Under the pieces are notes generated by a model. The model was not told where the DNA came from, ran no database searches, and worked only from the letters and a program-made list of their open reading frames with translations. A DNA stretch of 64,000 nucleotides from Phycisphaerae bacterium (GTDB taxonomy: Bacteria > Planctomycetota > Phycisphaerae > Phycisphaerales > UBA1924). A program made the translations under genes and the position numbers. The stretch lies in contig JAEUIZ010000022.1 in NCBI GenBank assembly GCA_016793805.1, positions 105,835 to 169,834 of the forward strand, given 5' to 3'. The first letter of the stretch is position 1. Every line of letters begins with the position of its first letter. Of the stretch, positions 43,515-52,294 are shown piece after piece.

Positions 43515-44570
43515 CTACGCGACCAGTTGCCGCTCCAGTTTGTCGGGATACGCGGCCTGTGCGATCGCGTCCTCCTTGGAGATCATGCCGTTGAAGTAGA
43601 GCTCGGCGATGGAACTGTCCAGGCTGCTCATGCCGATGGCACGGTTGGTCTCGATGACGTTGGGGATCTCGAACGTGCGGGCCTCGCGGATGAGGTTGCG
43701 CACGGCGGGCGTGCAGAGGAGCGTCTCGACGGCGGGGCACATCCCGGGCTTGTCGATGCGGCTGAAGAGGGTCTGCGAGACGACCGCCTGGAGCGTGTTC
43801 GCGAGCATCGAGCGGATCTGGTTCTGCTGTCCGGCGGGGTACATGTCGATGATGCGCTCGACGGTCTGCGAGGCGTTGACGGTGTGGAGGGTGCTGAGCA
43901 CGAGGTGCCCGGTCTCGGCGGCGGAGATCGCCAGGGCCGTGGTCTCGAGGTCGCGCATTTCGCCGACGAGGATGATGTCGGGGTCCTGGCGGAGGGCGTG
44001 CTTGAGGCCGGAGGCGAAACTGGGCATGTCCTGGCCCAGTTCGCGCTGCTCGATGAGGCACTTCTCGCTCTTGAAGGTGTACTCGACGGGGTCCTCGAGG
44101 GTGATGATGTGCTTGCGGTAGCGCTGGTTCATGGCGTCGATCATCGCGGCGAGGGTGGTGGACTTGCCCGAGCCGGTGTCGCCGGTCACGAGGACAAGCC
44201 CGCGCGGGAGGTAGGTGAGTCGCGCGATGACCTCGGGGAGGTTGAGGTTCGCCAGGGGCGGGACCTTGCTCTTGATCATTCGCATCGCGAGCCCGACGGC
44301 GCCGCGCTGCATGTGCGCGTTGACGCGGTAACGGGCGAGCCCGTCGACCTGGTAGGAGAAGTCCGAGTCCTTCTGGCGATCGAAGATGTCCTGGGACTCC
44401 TTCGAGGCCATGTGCTCGAACATCTGCCGGGTCGTCGGGGGCGTCAGGACGGGGTAGTCCATCGGGGTCATGACCTGGTGGATGCGCACCACCGGGGGCT
44501 GCCCCGCGATGAGGTGGATGTCGGACGCGTCCGCGTCGTACGCCGCTTTCAAGATCTGTTGCAGGCTCAC
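43515..44570 (-). CDS. pilT: PilT-type pilus retraction ATPase
   Basis: 351 residues. Seen: ADASDIHLIAGQPPVVRIHQ, Walker A GDTGSGKST, Asp box LEDPVEYTFKSEKC, Walker B ILVGEMRDLETTALAISAAE, His box TGHLVLSTLHTVNAS, and IGMSSLDSSIAELYFNG at the C-terminus (PilT AIRNLI family box is VRNLIREAR). Hexameric cytoplasmic motor. GTG 44568-44570 chosen because GGAGGG lies 6 nt upstream; in-frame starts further up are less likely. Head of the pilus operon; no PilB is present in the window. Confidence 0.93.
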   Translation of the reverse strand: MSLQQILKAAYDADASDIHLIAGQPPVVRIHQVMTPMDYPVLTPPTTRQMFEHMASKESQDIFDRQKDSDFSYQVDGLARYRVNAHMQRGAVGLAMRMIKSKVPPLANLNLPEVIARLTYLPRGLVLVTGDTGSGKSTTLAAMIDAMNQRYRKHIITLEDPVEYTFKSEKCLIEQRELGQDMPSFASGLKHALRQDPDIILVGEMRDLETTALAISAAETGHLVLSTLHTVNASQTVERIIDMYPAGQQNQIRSMLANTLQAVVSQTLFSRIDKPGMCPAVETLLCTPAVRNLIREARTFEIPNVIETNRAIGMSSLDSSIAELYFNGMISKEDAIAQAAYPDKLERQLVA

Positions 44571-44854
44571 GCAAGGCCCTCCATCGGCGGACCTCCCGCC
44601 GGGGGCTCTATCGACCCGTCGCCTCGCGGCGCTCACGCCCTCCCTCGCGCCCGCCCCGTTCCCCGGACCGCCCCGCCCTTCCCGACCCGATCGGACGACC
44701 CAGCCGTCACAACCGGACGCGTCCGCGGCGGAGGCCGGATGGGGCGACGCCGGTTCTTGCCGTCGCGCCCCCGCGGATGCGACCCGCTACGCTCCCGGCG
44801 CGTTCCCGGACCTAGGCCGCGGGAAGGGCCGCCGGAACGCCGAAGGGAGACGCC

Positions 44855-45541
44855 GTGCATTGGTGGGTCGCAGACCTCTGGCAGACGAACCCGGTGCTGC
44901 TGGCGTCGTGGGTGGTCTGGGTGATCGGGGCGATCGTGCTGCACGAACTGGCGCACGGATGGGCCGCGCTGGCCTGTGGCGATGACACGCCGCGAACAAG
45001 CGGGCACCTGACGCTCAACCCGCTGGTTCACATGGGGCAGATGAGCCTGATCATGTTCGCGATCGTCGGGATCGCGTGGGGCGCGATGCCCGTGAACCCG
45101 TCGAAGTTTCGCCCGCGCTTCGGCGAGAGCATCGTCGCCTTCGCCGGCCCGCTCATGAACCTCGCGCTCGGGTTCCTGTCGCTGGTCGGATTGGTCGTGT
45201 GGCTGGGGCTGGCGGCCGGAGGCTGGACAGGGACTCGCGCGGTCGATGATCCGCTGCTGACCAACGTCGCTACGTTCCTCGACACGGGCGTGATGCTCAA
45301 CCTCGTCCTCGCGGCGTTCAACCTCTTGCCCGTGCCCCCGCTCGACGGCTCGCGCATCCTCGCCGATTTCGTGCCGGCGTACCGACGGCTGTGGCAGTCG
45401 GAGCGCGGGCAGGTGCTGGCGCTGATCGCGTTCGTCGGGCTGTTCATGTTCGGGTCGGAGGTGATCTTCCGCCACGCCGCCGACGCGGCCAGTTGGCTCG
45501 AGGGACAGGCGATCCGCGCGTTCCTCCCGCATCGGCCCTGA
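44855..45541 (+). CDS. Site-2-protease-type membrane metallopeptidase (M50)
   Basis: 228 residues, about five membrane helices. Zinc motif VLHELAHGWAALACGDDTPR (HExxH) in the first helices and FNLLPVPPLDGSRIL (NxxPxxxLDG) supplying the third ligand, the arrangement of short bacterial S2P/Rip-like proteases. GAAGGGAG precedes GTG 44855. Substrate unknown. Stops 1 nt before the convergent kelch gene. The 284 nt upstream (44571-44854) hold no gene I can support. Confidence 0.9.
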   Translation: MHWWVADLWQTNPVLLASWVVWVIGAIVLHELAHGWAALACGDDTPRTSGHLTLNPLVHMGQMSLIMFAIVGIAWGAMPVNPSKFRPRFGESIVAFAGPLMNLALGFLSLVGLVVWLGLAAGGWTGTRAVDDPLLTNVATFLDTGVMLNLVLAAFNLLPVPPLDGSRILADFVPAYRRLWQSERGQVLALIAFVGLFMFGSEVIFRHAADAASWLEGQAIRAFLPHRP

Positions 45542-45542
45542 A

Positions 45543-46727
45543 CTATGGGCATCCCGCGGCGAACGCGGTCTGGAAACAGATGAAGTCCGCGACGTTCAGG
45601 ACCGGCATGATGGTCGAGCGGTCGCAGTTCGCGAGGTCCGTCACCTGCTGCGCGGGCGGGAGCGACTGGGCCGCGGCGTAGCGGGACAGGAAGCACACGA
45701 AGTCGGCAACGTTCAGGACCGGGGCCGCGGTTGAGCCGTCGCAGTTGGCGGGCGAGGCGGCGGTGAGTTCCCAGGTGTCGGCCAGGTACGACGTGCCGTT
45801 GAACCCGCCGACGAGCACCACCGATCCGCCGACGAACGCGAGCCCGTGCCCATAGCGGACTTCGGGCCCGAGGATCGAGTTCCAGATCCAACTCCCGGTG
45901 GACCCCAGCGACGGATCCCACTCCCAGGTGTCGCTCAGGTAGGCCTCGCCCAGCCCGCCGAAGAGCACGATGCGCCCGCGCGAGGGGTCGAAGGCCATGC
46001 AGTGGTACGCCCGGCCCGGGGGCGTGATGATCGGGTGCCGCTCCGTCCAATCGACGCCGTCCCATTCCCAGGTGTCGGCGAGTCGTTCGCCGTTGAACCC
46101 CGCGAAGAGCATCGAGCGTCCGGTGGTGGGGTCGAACTCCATCGAGGACCAGTGCCGGGCGGGCGGGGTGGTGTTCGGCGAGCGCTCCGACCAGACACCC
46201 GAGGCCGAGTCGAACTCCCACGTGTCGTCGAACGACGACGCGACCAGGCCACCGAAGACCACGGCCTTGCCGCGCGCCGAGTCGTACGCCATCGCGTGCG
46301 AGTAGCGCGGCGAAGGCCCCGGCCCGGGGAGCGGGGTCCACTGGCCCGTCGCGCCATCCCATTCCCAGGTGTCGCCCTTGATTGCGCCAGTTTCGGTGAG
46401 CCCGCCGAAGAGCAGCACGCGCTGCCGAACCGTGTCATAGACCATCTGGTGCAGCCGCCGCCCCGCGGGCGAGATCGTCGGATGGCGCTGGACCCACGCG
46501 CCGCCGATCCATTCCCATGTCCCGGCGAGGTACCCGTTGCCGTCGTATCCGCCGAAGAGGACAACGGTGCCGCGGACCGGATCGGGGGCGACGGCGTGCT
46601 CGTAGAGCGGCCCGCCCATCGGGGTGCGCGAGGCCCACCCGCCGCACGTCTGCCCGAGCGCGACACCAGCGGCGGAGGCCAGGCAGGTGACGAATGCAAG
46701 GCGGGCGACGGCGGGAGCGGGTCTCAT
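45543..46727 (-). CDS. Secreted kelch-repeat protein with GC-type dockerin
   Basis: 394 residues. Signal peptide 1-25 (LAFVTCLASAAGVALGQ), about six kelch blades with the repeated pattern M.YD..R..VVLFGG......DTWEWDG..W, and two dockerin repeats (PANCDGSTAAPVLNVADF and ANCDRSTIMPVLNVADF) ending FAAGCP. The propeller is a likely carbohydrate- or protein-binding surface. TAGACT 6 nt before the ATG, no Shine-Dalgarno. Heads a run of similar dockerin genes to 52.3 kb, mostly on this strand. Confidence 0.86.
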   Translation of the reverse strand: MRPAPAVARLAFVTCLASAAGVALGQTCGGWASRTPMGGPLYEHAVAPDPVRGTVVLFGGYDGNGYLAGTWEWIGGAWVQRHPTISPAGRRLHQMVYDTVRQRVLLFGGLTETGAIKGDTWEWDGATGQWTPLPGPGPSPRYSHAMAYDSARGKAVVFGGLVASSFDDTWEFDSASGVWSERSPNTTPPARHWSSMEFDPTTGRSMLFAGFNGERLADTWEWDGVDWTERHPIITPPGRAYHCMAFDPSRGRIVLFGGLGEAYLSDTWEWDPSLGSTGSWIWNSILGPEVRYGHGLAFVGGSVVLVGGFNGTSYLADTWELTAASPANCDGSTAAPVLNVADFVCFLSRYAAAQSLPPAQQVTDLANCDRSTIMPVLNVADFICFQTAFAAGCP

Positions 46728-46733
46728 GCGGAC

Positions 46734-46739
46734 AGTCTA
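46734..46739 (-). promoter_or_regulatory. Putative -10 (TAGACT) of the kelch gene, leaderless
   Basis: TAGACT on the minus strand, 6 nt before ATG 46727. Confidence 0.45.
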
Positions 46740-46782
46740 CCGCGCCCCGCCGCCGCGCCAAGCCCCCAAGTCGAACCCCCGG

Positions 46783-47835
46783 TCACGGTCCGCTGCACCC
46801 CGCCGCATAGAGGCCCACGAAGCAGACGAAGTCGTTGACGTTCAGCACCGGCGGGACGGTCGAGGCGTCGCAGTTGGCCTTCGGGTCCGCCGCCGCGAAC
46901 CGATTCAGGTAGCAGATGAAGTCGTTGATCGTCAGCACCGGCCCGGCGGTGCTCCCGTCGCAGTTGGCGAAGCACGACGTGTCGCGCATCGCGAGGCAAT
47001 AGTTGCTGCCGCAGGCGATCCGCACGAACCGCCCCGGCGGCGGGGCCATCCACGTCGTCGAGGCGTTGCCCCACGTCACGATCGTGCCGTCCTCACGGAT
47101 CGCGCCGGCGACGCTCGAGCCGGCCGAGATCGCGACGAAGCGGCCCTGCGGGACGTTGGAGACGAGGCCGTAACTGTTCACGCCGACCGCCGCGATGGTG
47201 CCGTCGTCGCGGAGGCCGAGGCTGAAGAGGTTGCCGGCGGAAACGGACGAGTAGTGGCCCGGAGGAAGCGTGGTTTCCCCGGCCTCCGCGTATCCCCACC
47301 CGACGACGCTCCCATCCGCACGCCGTGCGAGCCCGTGATACGTGCCCACCGACAGTTCGACGAATGAGCCGCTTGGCAGGGGCAGACCCTGCGGCGGTCC
47401 CGGCGGCACACTTCCCCACTGAACGAGCGTGCCGTCGAATCGCAACCCGGCCGCCCACATCTGCGCCGCGTCGATATCGGTGAAGAGGTCTGGCGGCACC
47501 TGAGAGGGGCCGTTGCCGAAGGCTCCCACGGTGCCGTCGTCGCGCAGCTCCACCCACCATTGGCGACCAGCGGACGCTCGAACTCGTATCGGAGGCGGCG
47601 GGCCAAATCCACCGGAGGGATATCCCTCGCCCCAGTTGCGAGAGGCGCCCGATGCCGTCACGCCAACAGACATGTCGAAACCGGCGTCGAAGTCGATATA
47701 GGTGTCCGCCGGCGGCGATGCTTGGCCGTGAAAGTTGTCCCCCCAGCCGATGATCGGCCCCGACTGGAACTGCGCGTTCGCCGTGGCACACGCACCGGCA
47801 ACGGCGGAAGGTATGAGGATCGCACGGCACATCAT
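46783..47835 (-). CDS. Secreted RCC1-repeat protein with GC-type dockerin (second gene of pair A)
   Basis: 350 residues. Signal peptide (MMCRAILIPSAVAGACATANA), RCC1-like blades (IIGWGDNFHGQASPPADTY, GLARRADGSVVGWGYAE, LGLRDDGTIAAVGVNSYG), then two dockerin repeats (CFANCDGSTAGPVLTINDF, ANCDASTVPPVLNVNDF). ATG 47833-47835 overlaps the stop of the upstream gene by ATGA, so its translation is probably coupled. Because that upstream gene is out of frame here, expression of this gene may depend on repeat slippage at 49128-49162. Confidence 0.84.
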   Translation of the reverse strand: MMCRAILIPSAVAGACATANAQFQSGPIIGWGDNFHGQASPPADTYIDFDAGFDMSVGVTASGASRNWGEGYPSGGFGPPPPIRVRASAGRQWWVELRDDGTVGAFGNGPSQVPPDLFTDIDAAQMWAAGLRFDGTLVQWGSVPPGPPQGLPLPSGSFVELSVGTYHGLARRADGSVVGWGYAEAGETTLPPGHYSSVSAGNLFSLGLRDDGTIAAVGVNSYGLVSNVPQGRFVAISAGSSVAGAIREDGTIVTWGNASTTWMAPPPGRFVRIACGSNYCLAMRDTSCFANCDGSTAGPVLTINDFICYLNRFAAADPKANCDASTVPPVLNVNDFVCFVGLYAAGCSGP

Positions 47836-49170
47836 GGCTGGCACCTCGTCGTGTTGGTGTGTTCATTCATGAAGCATGCGAAGTCCACGGTGGCCTCGAG
47901 CACGCCGTTGCCGTCGCAGTCGCAACCCAGGTCGCCGAGCGTGAAACGGTTCTGCCAACTCGTGATGTCTGCCGCGTCCACCACCCCATCGCCACTGCAA
48001 TCCGCGTAGCACTGGCTGATCGCCATACCGTGGAAGTAGGTTGACGAGAACGTGATGTACTTGCCGGTCGGCGGCGATGACTGCCCATCCGTGGTCCTTC
48101 CCCAACCCGCGAGCCGATCGTCGATCTTACGAATAACTGTGTGAAAGTAGCCGCCCTTTGCCTCGGAAACGCTCGTCGGGAAGGGAGCAGGCGGCGACTT
48201 GTAGCAGTTGATGCCTGCACAGCCGCCCTCATTTGCGGTGCAGTGCCCGGGGCAAGTGCCGAGAGGAGTGGTGATGGCCTGTCCGAACGTGTTTGAACCC
48301 CAGATTGAGAGAGCCCCCGTGGACAGATTCACCGCCATGGCGTGCGAATGACCAGCGTTGAAGTTGGCGAGAAAGTCGTCAAGCACGGCTTGGGGAACAA
48401 AGCGAACGTTTGAACACAAGTACACGGGGATGTTGCAGTAGATTTCGCCGAGTAGCGTCGCCGCCTGCGGGAAGCACCCGGCTGGCGGCCACGGGCCGAC
48501 CCAGTTAGGTGGCGTCCATCCCGGAGCGGGATTCATCGACGGCATCCACACGATCAGGCGATCGGGGATGTCCTCCCAGGTTGCCCGCAGTGCCGCGACG
48601 AAATGCCCAGACGCCTCGACATCCGCGAACGGACCGCCCGGCGGCATGCGCGGGACCGGATTGAAACAATAATCGAGGCCCCACGCGGCCAACGTCCCGT
48701 CGCAGCGGATCGCGACCGTGAAGTTCTCCCCGCAGGCGATGTCGGTGTAGCAGTTCGGGATGGTCGTCGGCGTCGCAATCTCGCCGTTGCTCGACCGCCC
48801 CCAGCCGATGACCGTGCCGTTCGCGCGCCGCGCATAGGCGTGCTCATATCCCGCCACGACCTGAACGAAGTCGTTCCCCGGCGGCTTGTTGGTGATGAAT
48901 CCGAGCGGGCCGTCGGTGCCCCACACCTCGATCGTGCCATCAAGTCGCAAGCCGACCGTGAACTGCCATCCCGTGGCCACCTGCTTGAAATAGCCCTCCG
49001 GCTTGGGCTTCCACGATCCATCGAGCCCCCACCCCCGCACCGGTCCGAAGTTCCGCACCGGCTGCCCCACCGCGCTCGTCGCCAGCAGCATCACGGCCAG
49101 CAGACCCCCTAGCCGTTCAAGACGCCTAGACGAGAGACGAGAGACGAGAGACGAGAGACGACTGGATCAT
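47832..49170 (-). CDS. Phase-variable secreted RCC1-repeat dockerin protein (OFF in this assembly)
   Basis: Perfect AAGGAGG then ATG 49168-49170 begins MIQSSLVSRLSSLV and stops at TAG 49126-49128, right after a 7-mer repeat. One frame over, an open frame runs to 47832: RRLERLGGLLAVMLLATSAVGQ (hydrophobic signal core), RCC1 blades (VRGWGLDGSWKP, YARRANGTVIGWGRSSNG, LSIWGSNTFGQ) and a dockerin-like end with CSGDGVVDAADI and CDGNGVLEATVDFACF. Dropping one 7-mer joins ATG to this frame and makes 443 residues (1332 nt) with a full signal peptide. Without that, only GTG/ATG at 49094/49091 remain, with a truncated signal and no RBS. Confidence 0.8.
49128..49162 (-). repeat. 7-bp tandem repeat in the signal-peptide coding region
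   Basis: Plus-strand unit AGACGAG: four exact copies (49128-49155) and a fifth with one mismatch (49156-49162). Since 7 is not a multiple of 3, every gain or loss of a unit changes the reading frame between the ATG at 49170 and the RCC1 coding frame. Confidence 0.95.
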
Positions 49171-49176
49171 GCCCGG

Positions 49177-49183
49177 CCTCCTT
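49177..49183 (-). promoter_or_regulatory. Shine-Dalgarno AAGGAGG fixing ATG 49170
   Basis: AAGGAGG on the minus strand, 6 nt before the ATG that leads into the 7-mer repeat. It shows that this ATG, not the later in-frame GTG/ATG, is the natural start. Confidence 0.85.
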
Positions 49184-49319
49184 CGCGTTATCGGCACAGT
49201 TGACCACAACTCGCTCGCTCTGTCAAGAGCGAGCAGCCGAAATGCCTACACTTTTCGATCCCCACCACTTGTTGCTGTCGCCCCACCACGACCGCCATCG
49301 GTAGCCCCGCGCGCTCCGA

Positions 49320-49325
49320 TACACT
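49320..49325 (+). promoter_or_regulatory. Putative -10 (TACACT) of tpiA, leaderless
   Basis: TACACT 6 nt before ATG 49332, no Shine-Dalgarno; same as the oxidoreductase gene at 5246. Confidence 0.5.
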
Positions 49326-49331
49326 CCGCCC

Positions 49332-50126
49332 ATGACGACACGCAGGCCATTCGTGGGCGGGAACTGGAAGATGAACACGGACCGGGCCGGTGCGTCGGCG
49401 CTCGCGCGAGGCGTCGTCGACGGGCTGGTCGGGCTGCAAGGCGTGGATGTCGCGGTCTTTCCGCCATTCCCCTACCTGCTCACCGTCGCGTCGATCCTGC
49501 GGGAGCGGGGATCGTCGATCCGGCTCGGGGCCCAGGATGCCTCGGACCAGCCCGACGGCGCGCTGACCGGCGAGGTCTCGCTCGCGATGCTCCGCGACTG
49601 CGGCGTCAGCGTCGTGCTCACGGGCCACTCCGAGCGCCGGCACGTTTTGGGCGAGGGCGAGACCATCGTCCACGCCAAGACCCGCGCGGCGCTGGCGGCG
49701 GACCTGGAGTGCGTGCTGTGCGTGGGCGAGAAACTCGACGAGCGCGAGGCGGGCCGGACCAATCACGTGTGCGAGGAGCAGGTTCGGCTGGGGCTGCGCG
49801 AGGTCCCGCCGGAGCACGTCGATCGGCTGACGATCGCGTACGAGCCGGTGTGGGCGATCGGGACGGGGCGGACGGCGAGCCCCGCCGACGCGCAGGACGC
49901 CCAGCGGCACATCCGCGGGGTGCTGGCGGACCTCTATGGCAACGACGCCGCGAGCCGCATCCGCATCATGTACGGCGGATCGGTCAAGGCATCCAACGCG
50001 CGCGAACTCTTCGCGCAAGCGGACGTGGACGGAGGATTGATCGGGGGCGCGTCGCTGAAGGCGACGGAGTTTGTGGCGATCGTCAAAGCGGCCGCGGGCG
50101 TCGGTGCGAAGGCGGCGACGTTGTAG
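49332..50126 (+). CDS. tpiA: TpiA, triosephosphate isomerase
   Basis: 264 residues, TIM barrel. Interconverts dihydroxyacetone phosphate and glyceraldehyde-3-phosphate. Seen: GGNWKMN with catalytic Lys, LTGHSERRHVLGE with catalytic His, IAYEPVWAIGTG with catalytic Glu and loop 6, IMYGGSVKASNA, and DGGLIGGASL phosphate loop. A housekeeping gene set between two divergent or convergent dockerin operons, on the opposite strand from both. Confidence 0.97.
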   Translation: MTTRRPFVGGNWKMNTDRAGASALARGVVDGLVGLQGVDVAVFPPFPYLLTVASILRERGSSIRLGAQDASDQPDGALTGEVSLAMLRDCGVSVVLTGHSERRHVLGEGETIVHAKTRAALAADLECVLCVGEKLDEREAGRTNHVCEEQVRLGLREVPPEHVDRLTIAYEPVWAIGTGRTASPADAQDAQRHIRGVLADLYGNDAASRIRIMYGGSVKASNARELFAQADVDGGLIGGASLKATEFVAIVKAAAGVGAKAATL

Positions 50127-50155
50127 GTCGCGGGCAGGTTTGAGCGGGGTTGCGC

Positions 50156-51217
50156 CTACGGATTCGAACATCCCGCCGAGAAGCGGTTGAGATAGCACAC
50201 GAAGTCGTTGATGTTCAGCGTGGGCGCCGTCGTAGAGGCGTCGCAGTTCGCGTAGGCGTCCCCAGCACTGAACCGATTGAGGAAGCACACGAAGTCGTTG
50301 ATGTTCAGCCGTGGAGAGGCCGTGGACCCGTCGCAGTTAGGGTAGCACTCGTAGATAGCCATCATCGTGAACTCGCCTGACGTGATGTCCGTGAACCGCC
50401 CCGGAGGCGGAGTCCCACTGACTGGCGGGCCACCCCACAAGACCACAGTGCCATCCTCCCGAAGGGCGATCGCGTGAAAGTACCCCCCGGCGACCTTGGT
50501 GTATCGGCCCGGAGGCACCATGCTGAGGTCGTACCAGCTCTCGCCCCAATGGGCAAGAGACCCATCCTCGCGGATGCCGAGGCTGAATCGATCCCCGCAT
50601 CCGATGGCGATGAAGCGTCCAGCCGGAACGTTTGTTTGCCCGCGGAAGTTCTCTCCCCAGCCCACGAGCGTTCCATCGGTCCGCAACGCGATGCAATGAT
50701 CCTCGCCGCACGCGACTGCCGTAAACGTGCCCGCCGGCGCGTTGGCTTGTCCGTAGGTGTTGTGGCCCCAGCCCGCGAGCGTCCCATCTGTCCTGATGGC
50801 GACGCTATGGATTCCTCCAGACGCAACCGCCACGAAACTGCCCGAGGGTACGTTGAGCGAGCCCGCGTAGTCATAGCCCCAAGCAAAGAGGCTTCCGTCC
50901 GCACGAATTGCCACATTTGTCGACGTTCCGGCTGTCACATAAATATATGTTCCGGCGGGCACGCTCGCCTGGCCAAACATGTTCCAACCCCATGCGGCGA
51001 TCGTACCGTTTGCTCGGAGCGCAACCCCGTGCTGATAACCGGCGGCCACCATCACAAAGTCGCCCTGCGGCGGCGTCGCCTGACCCATGCTGTTGTATCC
51101 CCACGCGGCGAGCGGGGCCGGCGCTACCTGAGCTAGCGCCGGCTCAACTGACACGCACGCCGCGCACAACACCGCGCCCCACGAGCAGCATCGATAACCG
51201 AGCCTCGGACCATTCAT
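50156..51217 (-). CDS. Secreted RCC1-repeat protein with GC-type dockerin (second gene of pair B)
   Basis: 353 residues. Signal peptide (CCSWGAVLCAACVSVEPALAQ), seven RCC1-like blades of about 40 residues with the pattern VA.G..H..A.R.DGT..GWG.N..GQ..VPAG.F, and two dockerin repeats (YPNCDGSTASPRLNINDF, ANCDASTTAPTLNINDF). ATG 51215-51217 overlaps the upstream stop by ATGA; an in-frame ATG two codons earlier is less likely. Base composition is visibly less GC-rich than the housekeeping genes nearby. Confidence 0.86.
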   Translation of the reverse strand: MNGPRLGYRCCSWGAVLCAACVSVEPALAQVAPAPLAAWGYNSMGQATPPQGDFVMVAAGYQHGVALRANGTIAAWGWNMFGQASVPAGTYIYVTAGTSTNVAIRADGSLFAWGYDYAGSLNVPSGSFVAVASGGIHSVAIRTDGTLAGWGHNTYGQANAPAGTFTAVACGEDHCIALRTDGTLVGWGENFRGQTNVPAGRFIAIGCGDRFSLGIREDGSLAHWGESWYDLSMVPPGRYTKVAGGYFHAIALREDGTVVLWGGPPVSGTPPPGRFTDITSGEFTMMAIYECYPNCDGSTASPRLNINDFVCFLNRFSAGDAYANCDASTTAPTLNINDFVCYLNRFSAGCSNP

Positions 51218-52294
51218 GTGCATCCGATCGCGTACTTGTTGGCAAAGCAGTAAAAGTCGTTCACGCTGAGAATCGGAACCGTTGTGCTGTTGTCGCAGTT
51301 GGCGTACGTGTCTCCCGCGGCGAAGCGCGCACTGAAGCACACGAAGTCGGCGGCAGTCAGCGTCGGCGTCTCCAAGCTATTGTCACAGTTGGCGTAGCAC
51401 TGCGTGGTCTGCACGCCCACGACGTGGTGCCAGCCGCCCTGGATGATCGCCCAATTCCCCGTCGGCACATTCAACTCGCCCTTCGTACTCCAGCCGGCAG
51501 CGAAGACATTCCCGTTGTTGTCGATCGCGTATGTTGTCCACGCGCCACAGAACACTCGCTGCCAGGTGCGATCCGTCGGAAAAACGCTCGTACCCCACTG
51601 CCCGTACGTGTTGTTCCCCCACACATACAGCTGACCGTCCTGCCCGATCGCGGCCGCGTGCGAGTCGCCCGCGGCGATCTGCACGACCTGAACGTTGGGA
51701 ACGTTGGCCTGGTTGTACAGGTTCTCTCCCCAGTGATGCACATAGCCCGTAGAGCCGATCGCGATACCCCACTTGGAGCCCGCCGCGACCGCGCGAAAGG
51801 GATCCCATGTTGCGTTTAACCAGGCGACATTTGTGCCCCCGAAGGTCGGATCACCCCACGCGACCAGATCGCCCTGATCGTCGATAGCGACGCCGAAAAT
51901 CTCGCCACAGGACACCGAGACGAAGTTACTCGCGGTCGGAAGCGGGACTGCGCCAGAGCCGCCAAAGTTCAAGCCCCATTGCGCAATCGTCCCATCAGTT
52001 CGAAGGCCAACGCTCGTTCGGAACTTCGTTGACACTGCCTTGAACGTCCCCGTCGGAACCGTCGCTTGTCCCGAGTCATTCCTTCCCCAGCCCACCAGAG
52101 TCCCATCGGATCGGAGCGCTAGCGCGTGATCGTCACCACCAGCCACCGCGATGAAATTCCCCGCAGGCGTTGTACCGATCTCCTGCCCCCAAACCACCAC
52201 CGCCCCCACCTGCCCAGCCGCCCTCTCAACGATACCCGCCCCCCCCCCCAAACGAAAGAACACCGAACGTGACGAATGTCGTGGTCCGAATCAT
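51214..52294 (-). CDS. Secreted RCC1-repeat dockerin protein with poly-G frameshift (OFF in this assembly)
   Basis: AAGGAG 8 nt before ATG 52292-52294 opens MIRTTTFVTFGVLSFGGGGG and hits TGA just after an 11-G tract. The other frame, open from before the tract to 51214, gives VVVWGQEIG, HALALRSDGTLVGWGRNDSG and more RCC1 blades, then dockerin repeats (YANCDNSLETPTLTAADF, NCDNSTTVPILSVNDF). Ten (or thirteen) G instead of eleven joins them into a 359-residue protein (1080 nt) starting with a signal-like MIRTTTFVTFGVLSF. First gene of pair B; couples to the next by ATGA. Confidence 0.76.
52239..52249 (-). repeat. 11-G homopolymer at the 5' end of an RCC1 dockerin gene
   Basis: Eleven C on the plus strand, read as G11 in the gene, 15 codons after the ATG. 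A change of one base decides whether the protein is made. Confidence 0.9.

Noticed and set aside
42309..44924. 871-codon plus-strand open frame
   Set aside because: Antisense of pilC and pilT, whose motifs are unambiguous.
49091..49094. GTG/ATG at 49094/49091 as the natural start of the first RCC1 gene of pair A
   Set aside because: Would leave a truncated signal peptide without a basic N region and no Shine-Dalgarno, whereas ATG 49170 has AAGGAGG at 6 nt and becomes in frame after a single repeat-unit change.
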